A DNA stretch of 17,144 nucleotides, taken from NCBI GenBank assembly GCA_937885235.1, contig CAKZZK010000015.1, forward strand, positions 1-17,144, given 5' to 3'. The DNA is from an uncultured Treponema sp. (GTDB lineage Bacteria; Spirochaetota; Spirochaetia; Treponematales; Treponemataceae). Below are positions 1 to 7,388 of this stretch, piece by piece (the stretch's first letter is position 1; each line of letters begins with the position of its first letter). The notes beneath the pieces are model-generated. The model was not told where the DNA came from. It ran no database searches and was given only the letters and a program-made list of their open reading frames with translations. A program made the position numbers and the translations under genes.

Positions 1-143
1 CCTGTACGCACGTCTTCTTTAGAGTATAGCACGGAATCCCCTTTTTGAAAGGGTCAAAGCGGCATAAAAAGATAATTATGCTGTCATTATGATTAGAGGC
101 GACAGAGCGTTTTCGACACAAGTAAAAGAAAAAATCAGATTTT

Positions 144-183
144 AAGCCGGTTCAGAGGCGTTCCGCTTTCGGAGCGGCTTTTG
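144..183 (+). terminator. Possible intrinsic terminator in the gene-free leader
   Basis: A GC-rich hairpin can form either from CCGCT (163-167) and AGCGG (173-177) or from AAGCCG (144-149) and CGGCTT (175-180), followed by a short run of four T. It could end a transcript entering from the left. The stem and T tract are modest, so this is only a tentative call. No gene is visible to its left inside the window. Confidence 0.35.
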
Positions 184-205
184 TGCATTCAGCTTTCCGC
201 ATTCA

Positions 206-298
206 CTGCACGTCGCTGTAGGGCATCCCAACAGCATTTTGAAGGGCATCCCTACAGCCCCTTGTTGGGATGCCCTTCAAAATGCTGTCGCCGTGCAG
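206..298. repeat. Nested palindromic intergenic repeat
   Basis: A 22-bp perfect inverted repeat joins 231-252 and 267-288 around a 14-nt loop. It is bracketed by a 7-bp outer repeat (CTGCACG 206-212 with CGTGCAG 292-298). Alternative pairings compete with the main stem: 215-223 with 250-258 (9 bp) and 221-233 with 263-275 (13 bp). GGGCATCCC occurs twice as a direct repeat (221-229 and 244-252). No ORF of note lies inside. The form resembles REP- or MITE-like intergenic repeats, but copy number elsewhere cannot be seen here. The rest of 1-314 holds no gene that I can support. Confidence 0.75.
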
Positions 299-314
299 GG
301 CACGGACATGGGTA

Positions 315-343
315 TTGACCAACAAAGCGTTATATCATAGTAT
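315..343 (+). promoter_or_regulatory. Sigma70-type promoter for the FtsH-like gene
   Basis: TTGACC (315-320) and TAGTAT (338-343) are separated by exactly 17 bp. The predicted transcript start near 350 leaves a leader of about 42 nt before the preferred ATG at 392, and argues against the GTG at 359, which would have almost no leader. Confidence 0.55.
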
Positions 344-391
344 TTCACATAAAAGGCTGTGTGTGGTTTTGCGAAAGTTTTGGTGAATTCT

Positions 392-1540
392 ATGCGTATA
401 CAAAAGAAGATGCTTGCCTTGCTCTGCCTTGTGCTTGCGGCGGGACTGGGCTTTGTACTTTTCTCGTTTTTTCCCAAGGAAGGCAGCGCAGTGCCCTACA
501 GTCGCTTTCATCGCGAAGTGGAAGAAGGCAAGGTGTCTGCCGTGGAATTTGCGGGCGGCAAAATCCGCTATACCAGTGAGGGGGAAGAATGCTGGACGCA
601 AGACCCCCAGTCGCCCCTGCTCAAAGAGTTCCTGCTCCTCCATGACGTGCAGATAAAAGAGCACGCCGACGGAACGGAGATTATCTCCCTTGCCTTTGAT
701 ATTGTATTTTACGCCATATTTTTTGGAATCATCTTCCTCGTGTTCAGAAAGTTCATCTCGCCCAATACATTCCGCGTGGTGCACCGCACGGGAAAAAGCT
801 TTGCCGACGTAGTTGGCATGGATTCCCTTAAAAAAGATATGATGCAGGTAATGGACATCATGCAGCACCCCGGAGCCTACAGCAAACGCGGCGTGCGTAT
901 GCCCAAGGGCATTCTGCTTGAAGGCGCACCGGGTAACGGTAAGACGCTTTTTGCGCGGGCACTCGCCGGAGAAGCGAAGGTGAATTTTATCCCGGCCAAG
1001 GCAACGGACTTTGAGAGCATGTTCATGGCTATCGGCCCCATGAAAGTAAAGCTGCTGTTCAGGAAAGCGCGGCGCCGCGCCCCGTGCATCGTGTTCATCG
1101 ATGAGTTTGACGGCATAGGCACAAGGCGGAATTATTCAGGCTCTGCAATAGAGACAGAAAACACCCGTATTGTGACGGCGTTGCTCAACGAGCTTGACGG
1201 CTTTGAGCCCACATCCGGCGTACTTGTGATTGCCGCCACAAACAGCATTCACGCGCTTGACGAAGCCCTTGTGCGCCCCGGACGCTTTGATATGCGAGTC
1301 TCCGTCCCCTATCCGGACGCTGCGGCACGGGAAAAGCTCTGTGCCCTGTACTGCGCAGGAAAAAAGCACGATGCCTCCTGCTCCGGGCAGGAACTTTCAC
1401 GGCGCTTTGCCGGTTTTTCCTGCGCAAAGATAGAATCCGTGCTCAACCGCGCCAGCCTCATCGCCTCTCAAGCTGGCAGGGATACATTTACCCTCGCAGA
1501 CGTAGAGGCTGCAGAAAGCGAACAGGCATCAGCAAAATAG
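392..1540 (+). CDS. FtsH-like membrane AAA+ ATPase lacking the M41 protease domain
   Basis: A 382-residue protein with the FtsH N-terminal layout: a membrane segment at about 8-27, a small extracytoplasmic FtsH-type domain (about 30-95), a second membrane segment (about 101-119), then one AAA+ module. Walker A is GAPGNGKT (178-185), Walker B ends in FIDEFD (D237, E238), sensor 1 is N284 and the arginine fingers sit in RPGRFD (295-300). The pore-loop aromatic corresponds to F211. Canonical FtsH is roughly 600-650 residues and carries a zinc HEXXH peptidase after the lid; this protein stops just after the lid and no HEXXH follows in any frame before the next gene. It could be a protein-remodelling or adaptor paralogue rather than a broken gene. 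ATG 392 is chosen over the in-frame GTG at 359 because GGTGA (382-386) precedes it at a suitable distance. Confidence 0.85.
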   Translation: MRIQKKMLALLCLVLAAGLGFVLFSFFPKEGSAVPYSRFHREVEEGKVSAVEFAGGKIRYTSEGEECWTQDPQSPLLKEFLLLHDVQIKEHADGTEIISLAFDIVFYAIFFGIIFLVFRKFISPNTFRVVHRTGKSFADVVGMDSLKKDMMQVMDIMQHPGAYSKRGVRMPKGILLEGAPGNGKTLFARALAGEAKVNFIPAKATDFESMFMAIGPMKVKLLFRKARRRAPCIVFIDEFDGIGTRRNYSGSAIETENTRIVTALLNELDGFEPTSGVLVIAATNSIHALDEALVRPGRFDMRVSVPYPDAAAREKLCALYCAGKKHDASCSGQELSRRFAGFSCAKIESVLNRASLIASQAGRDTFTLADVEAAESEQASAK

Positions 1541-1563
1541 CGGCAGCCTATGGCATTTTTCTT

Positions 1564-1585
1564 GAAACAAGTATATACTTGCTTC
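1564..1585. promoter_or_regulatory. Dyad just upstream of the S1-domain gene
   Basis: CAAGTATATACTTG (1568-1581) is a perfect 14-bp palindrome, and GAA/TTC extends the symmetry to 22 bp with one mismatched pair. It contains TATACT (1574-1579), a possible -10, but no convincing -35 lies 17 bp upstream. It may be an operator or a promoter core for the S1 gene. Confidence 0.35.
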
Positions 1586-1610
1586 TACTTAAGATAAGGA
1601 GACTTCTCTC

Positions 1611-2708
1611 ATGAAAAACAGGTACGAAGTAGGAGAGCTGGTGGAAACCAGAGTGGTGGCAGTAGGCAACGACACGGTGTTTATCGACCTCGGGCTTAAG
1701 AGCGAGGGCATTGTGGACAGGGCGGACTTTTTGGACGCAGACGGAAAGCTTACGGTGAAGGAAGGCGATGCCGTCAAGGTCTACTATGTCGGTTCCAATG
1801 GCGATGAATTAAAGTTCACTGCAAAGATAAAGGGACAGGAAGCCGGAAAAGATGTGCTTGAGAGCGCATACAAGAACGGCATTCCCGTAGAAGGCCACGT
1901 GACGCAGGAAATAAAGGGCGGCTACGAGGTGATGATAGGTTCCGTCCGCGCATTCTGCCCTTATTCGCAGATGGGCTACCGCCAGCGCAAAGAGAGCGCG
2001 GCATACGTGGGGAGCCATTTGAGCTTCAAGATTCAGGAGTACAAAAATGAAGGGCGCAACATAGTGCTCTCTAACCGCGCGGTAGAAGAGGAAGCCGCAA
2101 ATGCCCGCCTTGAAAAGCTTGCCGGAGAGCTGAAAGTCGGCATGACGGTGAAGGGGACAGTAAAAAGCATTGAAAGCTACGGCGCCTTTGTGGACATAGA
2201 GGGCTTTCAGGCGCTGCTCCCCGTTTCAGAGCTTTCCCGCGTGCGCGTGAACGACATCCACGATGTGCTTTCTGTCGGGCAGACCATCGAGGCAAAGATA
2301 ATCAAGACAGACTGGGCTCACGAGCGCGTCTCTCTGAGCACCAAGGCTCTGGAAGCTGACCCCTGGGACGGCGTGGATAAAAAATTCCCCGCAGGAACAA
2401 AGATTGAAGGGCAGATTGTGCGCATCGCGGATTTCGGGCTCTTTGTGAACCTCGCCCCCGGGGTGGACGGCCTTGTGCATATCTCCAAGCTGCCCGTAGA
2501 GCGCAACACAAACCTCAAGAAAGTGTACAGCACCGGCACTACGCTTTCCGTAATCGTGGACAAGGTGAATATGGAAGAAAAACGCATTTCGCTTTCCCCC
2601 GTTGTCTCTAACGAGGAAGAGGAGAATGCGGAGGACTATCTTTCCCGCCAGAATGACGATGACGGAGAAACCTACAACCCCTTCGCCGCTCTCTTAAAAA
2701 AGAAATAA
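1611..2708 (+). CDS. S1 RNA-binding domain protein (30S ribosomal protein S1-like)
   Basis: A 365-residue protein made of four tandem S1 (OB-fold) RNA-binding domains at about 5-70, 85-155, 175-245 and 260-335, with an acidic C-terminal tail. The third and fourth repeats are the most canonical (GAFVDIEG and GLFVNLAPGVDGLVHIS segments). S1 domains bind single-stranded RNA; ribosomal S1 helps recruit mRNA to the 30S subunit. E. coli S1 has six domains, whereas four-domain forms are common elsewhere, so this may be the ribosomal protein itself or a paralogue acting in RNA metabolism. The start is firm: AAGGAG (1596-1601) lies 9 nt before the ATG. It follows the FtsH-like gene by 70 nt with no terminator between them, so co-transcription is possible. 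Confidence 0.85.
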   Translation: MKNRYEVGELVETRVVAVGNDTVFIDLGLKSEGIVDRADFLDADGKLTVKEGDAVKVYYVGSNGDELKFTAKIKGQEAGKDVLESAYKNGIPVEGHVTQEIKGGYEVMIGSVRAFCPYSQMGYRQRKESAAYVGSHLSFKIQEYKNEGRNIVLSNRAVEEEAANARLEKLAGELKVGMTVKGTVKSIESYGAFVDIEGFQALLPVSELSRVRVNDIHDVLSVGQTIEAKIIKTDWAHERVSLSTKALEADPWDGVDKKFPAGTKIEGQIVRIADFGLFVNLAPGVDGLVHISKLPVERNTNLKKVYSTGTTLSVIVDKVNMEEKRISLSPVVSNEEEENAEDYLSRQNDDDGETYNPFAALLKKK

Positions 2709-2716
2709 AAAAATAA

Positions 2717-2742
2717 GGCAAGGCGAAGATTTTCGCCTTGCC
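2717..2742 (-). terminator. Terminator at the end of the encapsulin operon
   Basis: An 11-bp perfect stem (2717-2727 with 2732-2742) and a 4-nt loop. On the minus strand it is followed by a T-rich tract (complement of the A run at 2708-2716), so it should stop transcription of the desulfurase operon. It lies between two convergent genes and may also slow + strand transcription from the S1 gene, though the T tail on that side is poor. Confidence 0.8.
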
Positions 2743-2750
2743 CCTTGCCG

Positions 2751-4397
2751 CTATTTAAGCGACCTGATTGCACGCACGAGCGCGTCTACGTCTTCCGGCG
2801 TGTTGTAAAGAGCCAGCGTGGGACGCACGGTGCCTTCAAGCCCATAGTGTCGCAGCACAGGCTGTGCGCAGTGATGTCCCGAGCGCACGGCAATGCCAAA
2901 GCCGTTCAGGTACTCGCCTATTTCAAAAATATCATGACCATCAAGCACAAACGAAAGCACTCCCGCCCTGTTTGTGGCGTTGCCGATGATGTGCAGCCCT
3001 GGTATCTTTCTCAATTCGCCGAGCGCATAAGAAGTAAGCTCATGCTCCCAGCGTGCCACTTCCGGCATACCGATTCCAGAGACATAATCCAACGCCGCGC
3101 CCAAGCCGACCGCCTGCGCTATTGCCGCAGTGCCCGCCTCGAACTTTGCGGGAGCCTCGTTGTAAATCGTACGCTCAAAGGTCACGTCTTTTATCATGTT
3201 GCCGCCACCCTGCCAGGGACGGGCAGCTTCAAGCAGCTCCTTCTTGCCGTACACAACGCCAATTCCCGTCGGCGAATAGATTTTGTGTCCGCTGAACACA
3301 AAGAAATCCGCATCGAGCGCGCTGACGTTTACGGGAAGATGCGCCACGCTCTGTGCGCCGTCAATCAAGATGCGGACGCCGTGGCGGTGCGCAATCTGGA
3401 TCATCTCGGCGACAGGCGTGATTGTGCCGAGCGCGTTTGACACCTGCGTTGCCGAGGCAAACTTGGTGCGGGGCGTAAACAGCTTCTCAAATTCAGAAAG
3501 AATTATCTGTCCGCTGTCATCGATGGGAGCCACCTTGATGACTGCCCCCGTCTCTTCTGCAATCAGCTGCCACGGGACGATGTTTGCGTGGTGCTCAAGC
3601 AGCGTCACGATGATTTCATCGCCGGGCGTAAGGTACTGCTTGACGTATGCGTTTGCCACGAGGTTGATAGCCTCCGTCGTACCGCGCACAAAGACAATAT
3701 CTTCCGCCGCCGGAGCGCCGATGAAGCGTGCAACGGTTTCCCGTGCCTTTTCCATCGCATCAGTGGAGCGGTCTGCAAGCTCGTGTACGCCGCGGTGCAC
3801 ATTGGAATTCTCGTGCTCGTAGTAGTAGGTGAGCCTGTCGATGACCTGCCGCGGACGCTGCGTTGTCGCGCCGTTGTCAAGCCACACAAGGCGGCTGCCG
3901 TTTATGCGTTCGGCAAGGATGGGAAAGTCAGAGCGGATTTGCCCGAGCGTCTTTGAGCCGATTATCGTGCCGTCACTCGGAAGCGCCTCCACCTCTGTTG
4001 CGGAAGCCGAAGCACCGCCCTTGCCCTCGCTTGCCGACGGCGCTTCGTCTGAAGCCGCCTGTGCCTGCGAAATCACGCGCGGAGAATAACCTGTCGTTGC
4101 GCTTCCCGTGCCTTGCTTCTCTGTCTTTGGTGCAGAGACAGCAGTGGGTGATGCGGCGAGCTGGGCTGCAATCTGCTCGTAGTCCCCTGTGGACAAAAAT
4201 CCTGCCGTATAGCTTCCCACTTTTTCTACAGCGCGCTCGATGACAGCCGTGTTGCCCGTTGTCACTAAATCAGCGATGCCGTTTGCACACTGCGCCGGGT
4301 CAAAATCAGCGAAAAGGCTGCTTGCAAGCGTTTCAAGTTCCTGTTCCGACGGCAGCCCCAGCGATTCGGGCGCAAGAGTATTACTCGCCGTAGTCAT
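2751..4397 (-). CDS. sufS: SufS-type cysteine desulfurase with N-terminal encapsulin-cargo extension
   Basis: A 548-residue PLP enzyme that converts L-cysteine to L-alanine plus an enzyme-bound persulfide. The catalytic core starts near residue 155 (DFPIL) and matches group II desulfurases: the PLP lysine is K372 in FSGHK, and the persulfide cysteine is C510 in RSGHHCAQP. The usual core is about 400 residues; here it is preceded by about 155 extra residues, a mostly helical segment (about 15-85) followed by an Ala/Ser/Gly-rich, probably disordered linker (about 85-140). Such extensions are the hallmark of desulfurases packaged in Family 2A encapsulins, and the encapsulin gene is directly upstream. 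The ATG lies inside the encapsulin gene (17-nt overlap) without a strong Shine-Dalgarno, suggesting translation coupled to the shell gene. Encapsulation is inferred from family knowledge and context. Confidence 0.93.
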   Translation of the reverse strand: MTTASNTLAPESLGLPSEQELETLASSLFADFDPAQCANGIADLVTTGNTAVIERAVEKVGSYTAGFLSTGDYEQIAAQLAASPTAVSAPKTEKQGTGSATTGYSPRVISQAQAASDEAPSASEGKGGASASATEVEALPSDGTIIGSKTLGQIRSDFPILAERINGSRLVWLDNGATTQRPRQVIDRLTYYYEHENSNVHRGVHELADRSTDAMEKARETVARFIGAPAAEDIVFVRGTTEAINLVANAYVKQYLTPGDEIIVTLLEHHANIVPWQLIAEETGAVIKVAPIDDSGQIILSEFEKLFTPRTKFASATQVSNALGTITPVAEMIQIAHRHGVRILIDGAQSVAHLPVNVSALDADFFVFSGHKIYSPTGIGVVYGKKELLEAARPWQGGGNMIKDVTFERTIYNEAPAKFEAGTAAIAQAVGLGAALDYVSGIGMPEVARWEHELTSYALGELRKIPGLHIIGNATNRAGVLSFVLDGHDIFEIGEYLNGFGIAVRSGHHCAQPVLRHYGLEGTVRPTLALYNTPEDVDALVRAIRSLK

Positions 4398-5334
4398 AGT
4401 AGTTGCCCACTTCTACATCTTCCAGCACCGCAAGCGCATCATCGGCGAGGATTGCCGCAGAGCAGTAGAGAGAAAGGAGGTATGATGCAACTCCCTTGTC
4501 ATCAATGCCACGGAAGCGCACGGAAAGCCCGCGGCTCGCTTCGTTCTTGAGGTTCGCCTGGAACAGACCCACAACGCCGCGCTTTGCCTCGCCGGTACGC
4601 ACGAGCAGGATGTTGGTTTTGCCGCTCTTGCTTGTCGGCTTCTTAAGCCCATCAACAAGCAGCTTGTCTGTCGGGATGAGCGGAATACCGCGCCACAAGA
4701 GGAAGGTGCCTCCGTTGATGACTGCGGTTGCCGGAGGAACGCCGCGGCGTGTCGCTTCGCGTTCAAAAGCTGCGATGGCGCGGGGGTGCGCAAGGAAGAA
4801 GCTGGGCTCCTTCCATACTTTGGAAATCAGTTCATCAAGGTCATCGGGAGTGGGGCGTCCGTCTGCGCGGATTGTCTGAATCCGCTGGCTGTCCGCAACA
4901 TTTTTGAGCAGGCCGTAGTCATCGTTGTTGATGAGCTGGCTTTCCTGACGCTCGCGGAGGCTCTCGATGGCAAGGTTCAGCTGCTCCTTCACCTGGTCAT
5001 AGGGGGCTGAGTACACATCGGCAACAGCGGTGTTCACGTTGATGATAGTGCTTATGCCGTTGAGGCGGTATTCGCGGGGCTTCTCCTCATACTGCACGAA
5101 GCCATCGGGAATGATGTCGCTTTTTTTTGTTGAGCTGCAGAGCACGTCGAGCGGGGTTTCACCTTCAACAACTTTGTTTACGCGGTACAGACCTGTTTCA
5201 AGTCCTTTGAACTCAAGGAACTTGGTGAGCCACTTCGGGGTAAGCGCACCGTACTGGGGCGCAGTTTTAGTGACATTTGCAAGGTTGTATGCTGCATTTG
5301 CGTCCAACGCATTGATTTTTGATTCTTCAGCCAT
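4381..5334 (-). CDS. Family 2A encapsulin shell protein (SrpI-like)
   Basis: A 317-residue protein that strongly resembles the SrpI-type encapsulin of cyanobacteria, an HK97-fold protein that self-assembles into an icosahedral nanocompartment. Recognisable family segments include the N-terminal NLANVTKTAPQ (18-28), GLYRVN (48-53), PREYRLN (86-92), the helix with ERQESQLIN (128-136), GRPTPDDLDEL (159-169), WKEPSFFLAHP (174-184), TRRGVPPAT (195-203) and a C-terminal DDALAVLEDV (298-307). Length fits Family 2A, and there is no inserted cyclic-nucleotide-binding domain as in Family 2B. The start at 5334 is chosen because AGGAG (5343-5347) lies 8 nt upstream; an in-frame ATG at 5355 is less likely. 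The cargo is expected to be the overlapping downstream cysteine desulfurase. The sequence contains an A8 run at codons 69-71. Confidence 0.93.
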   Translation of the reverse strand: MAEESKINALDANAAYNLANVTKTAPQYGALTPKWLTKFLEFKGLETGLYRVNKVVEGETPLDVLCSSTKKSDIIPDGFVQYEEKPREYRLNGISTIINVNTAVADVYSAPYDQVKEQLNLAIESLRERQESQLINNDDYGLLKNVADSQRIQTIRADGRPTPDDLDELISKVWKEPSFFLAHPRAIAAFEREATRRGVPPATAVINGGTFLLWRGIPLIPTDKLLVDGLKKPTSKSGKTNILLVRTGEAKRGVVGLFQANLKNEASRGLSVRFRGIDDKGVASYLLSLYCSAAILADDALAVLEDVEVGNYYDYGE

Positions 5335-5368
5335 GATAATAACTCCTCTTGGCATATTGCTTTATATT

Positions 5369-5403
5369 CCGAATTCTTTCGGTTTTCGGGAACAACGCTC
5401 CCG
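5369..5403 (-). promoter_or_regulatory. Two small hairpins in the encapsulin leader
   Basis: CCGAA/TTCGG (5369-5373 with 5378-5382) and CGGGA/TCCCG (5387-5391 with 5399-5403) lie in the roughly 100-nt gap before the encapsulin gene. Neither has a T tail on the minus strand. They may stabilise or mark a processing point in the operon mRNA so that the shell is made in excess. No convincing promoter was seen here. Confidence 0.3.
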
Positions 5404-5432
5404 TAATTTTCTTGTTCAGTTGTGGTGGGCTG

Positions 5433-6893
5433 TTAATACTGCGGAAGAGAAGGATCTACATCGCGTGCCCAGCCGTTTATGCCATCCTTCAAATTGAACA
5501 CGGGACCTTTGTAGCCCGCTTCCTGAATCGTGTGAATTGCGAGGATGCTTCGCTTTCCCTCTTTACAGATAAAGATTGTATCAATAGTAGGATCGAGTTC
5601 GTCCTGCCTTCGTGCCAGCTGTCCGATGGGGATGACGACCGCGCCAGGGAATTTGACGATTGCCCGCTCGTGGGGTTCGCGCGTATCGACAATGCATATC
5701 TTTTCGCCTGCGTCAAGGCGGCGCTTGAGCTCTTTCGGCTCAACGGACTGTATGGGTGCGTCTTCTTCCTGCTTCTTCTTAAGCCCGCAGAATGCTTCGT
5801 AGTCTATGCTGTCCAGTTTGGTGATTGTGGGATTCTTGCCACAGATAGGGCAGTCTGGATTTTTTTCCAGCTTTAGCTCGCGGAATTTCATGTTCCATGC
5901 GTCAAAGTGCAGAAGCCTGCCCACAAGAGAGCGCCCGCCGCCGATGATGAGCTTGATGATTTCGTTCGCCTGTATCGTACCGATGATGCCGGGTAGCACG
6001 CCGATGACACCGCCTTCACCGCAGCTCGGCACCAGTCCTGGCGGCGGCGGGGACGGATACACACAGCGATAGCAGGGCCCGCGCTTTGCAAAGTACACGC
6101 TTGCCTGCCCTTCAAACTGGTAGATGGCAGCAGAAACATTAGGCTTGCCGAGCAGGACACAGGCATCATTTACCAGATAGCGCGTGTTGTAGTTGTCTGT
6201 GCCGTCGGCAATCACATCGTAGTCCTTGAAGAGCTCAAGCGCATTTTCCTTGGTGAGTGCAAAATTGTGCATATTCACGTTCACGAAAGGATTAATGCGT
6301 TTGATGGCATCACGCGCGCTGGCAACCTTGGGCCGCCCCACGTCGCGAGTACCGTGGATTATCTGCCGCTGGAGGTTGGAGACTTCAACATTGTCAAAGT
6401 CAAGCAAGCCCAGCGTGCCTATACCTGCCGCGGCGAGGTACTGGGCGAGCGGTGCCCCCAGCCCGCCCAGACCTACGATGAGCACCTTAGCCGCCTTGAG
6501 CTTTTCCTGCCCGTCAACGCCTACTTCCGGGAGCAGGAGATGGCGCGAGTAGCGCTTGATCTCCTCATTTGAAAGCGCTGTCGTGCGCTCGTCTTCGATG
6601 ATGCTTTCATCCACAGGACTGCCGCCGGCAATGGCGGGAATCAGCATAATCGTATCGCCGTCCTTTGTGGCGCTGTCAAGTCCGTTCAAGTTCTTGATGT
6701 TTGTTTCTCCGAGAAATACATTCACGAACGAACGGGGCTTGCCGTCTTCGTCAAACAGCGACTTCTTGGAATCGGGGTAGGTGTCTACGAGCTTTTTCAA
6801 GACCTCGCCCACCGTTGCTCCGTCCAAGTCTACTTCAGACTTCCGGTCAGTGTATGCCCGGAGCGTCGTCGGAATTAAAACGGTAACTGCCAT
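5433..6893 (-). CDS. ThiS/MoaD-MoeB(E1-like)-rhodanese fusion protein
   Basis: A 486-residue three-part sulfur-transfer protein. Residues 1-91 form a ubiquitin-fold ThiS/MoaD/CysO-like carrier ending in an AGG diglycine (G90, G91). Residues about 107-350 are an E1-like MoeB/ThiF adenylyltransferase with the nucleotide loop GLGGLG (141-146), zinc cysteines C274/C277 (CYRC) and C348/C351 (CPIC), and a likely catalytic C291. Residues about 380-486 are a rhodanese domain with active-site C443 in CKEGKRS. The E1 would adenylate the carrier's C-terminal glycine and the rhodanese would supply persulfide sulfur to make a thiocarboxylate, as MoeZ does for CysO in mycobacteria. The carrier is followed by SPVDES rather than a free C-terminus, so cleavage, probably by the adjacent JAMM peptidase, is expected. 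The ATG at 6893 is preceded by GGAGG (6899-6903); the upstream GTG at 6905 is rejected. Confidence 0.92.
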   Translation of the reverse strand: MAVTVLIPTTLRAYTDRKSEVDLDGATVGEVLKKLVDTYPDSKKSLFDEDGKPRSFVNVFLGETNIKNLNGLDSATKDGDTIMLIPAIAGGSPVDESIIEDERTTALSNEEIKRYSRHLLLPEVGVDGQEKLKAAKVLIVGLGGLGAPLAQYLAAAGIGTLGLLDFDNVEVSNLQRQIIHGTRDVGRPKVASARDAIKRINPFVNVNMHNFALTKENALELFKDYDVIADGTDNYNTRYLVNDACVLLGKPNVSAAIYQFEGQASVYFAKRGPCYRCVYPSPPPPGLVPSCGEGGVIGVLPGIIGTIQANEIIKLIIGGGRSLVGRLLHFDAWNMKFRELKLEKNPDCPICGKNPTITKLDSIDYEAFCGLKKKQEEDAPIQSVEPKELKRRLDAGEKICIVDTREPHERAIVKFPGAVVIPIGQLARRQDELDPTIDTIFICKEGKRSILAIHTIQEAGYKGPVFNLKDGINGWARDVDPSLPQY

Positions 6894-6944
6894 GTTTACC
6901 TCCACATATTTTTTTCTTCTATATAATAGCCGTACACACTGCCG

Positions 6945-7388
6945 TTATACAGCGATGATTTGCAATTCCTCCGAGATGAATACATTATCAGCCTTTGCCT
7001 CGTCCCACTGGAGCGTCCAGTTCTGCACGTCCGCCGCCTTGCCCTTCAAGATGCTCGTGATGAGGTACGAATAGACAGGAACAGCATGGCTGCGGTCGTA
7101 TTCGCTCGGAACGCTCGCGCAGTCAGGATGCGAGTGATAGATGCCCACGATTTCCACTTTGTTCTTCCGTGCATAGAGCTCTGCCTGCAGCATCTGCTCT
7201 TCGGTGATGAGGAAGCGGTGATATTTTTCGCCATCGTCAAATTCGTTTATAATCGGACGGAGGCTTTGGGCAGTCTTGGTGCCGTCATCGGCAATCTGCC
7301 CAAAGACAATGCCGCAGCACTCGTTCGGAAAGGTCTGCTCGCCGTGGGCGCGTATCTCTTTAAGCAATGTTTCTGGAACACGGATCAT
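6945..7388 (-). CDS. Mec+-type JAMM/MPN metallopeptidase
   Basis: A 147-residue JAB1/MPN-domain zinc peptidase. The full JAMM signature is visible: glutamate E23 (NECCG) and the metal ligands H85, H87 and D98 with S95 in the pattern HxHP-x6-SxxD. In Mycobacterium tuberculosis, Mec+ removes the newly made cysteine from the CysO carrier; this protein probably does the same for the ThiS domain of the next gene, and may also cut the fusion after its diglycine. The start at 7388 is chosen because GGAGGG (7395-7400) lies just upstream and ATG overlaps the cysM stop as ATGA; the ATG at 7403 has no ribosome-binding site. A 51-nt gap separates it from the fusion gene. Confidence 0.92.
   Translation of the reverse strand: MIRVPETLLKEIRAHGEQTFPNECCGIVFGQIADDGTKTAQSLRPIINEFDDGEKYHRFLITEEQMLQAELYARKNKVEIVGIYHSHPDCASVPSEYDRSHAVPVYSYLITSILKGKAADVQNWTLQWDEAKADNVFISEELQIIAV

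Noticed and set aside
359..391. GTG start for the FtsH-like gene
   Set aside because: AAAAGG is only 2 nt from the GTG and the predicted transcript start is about 9 nt away, whereas the ATG at 392 has GGTGA at proper spacing and begins with a normal membrane-anchor N-terminus.
1541..1610. Missing M41 domain of the FtsH-like protein caused by a frameshift
   Set aside because: No HEXXH or other M41-like sequence appears in any frame before the S1-domain gene, so there is no remnant to restore.
2745..3440. 231-codon open frame on the + strand
   Set aside because: It lies entirely opposite the sufS gene, shows no recognisable protein features and has no ribosome-binding site; it is a shadow of the real gene's codon pattern.
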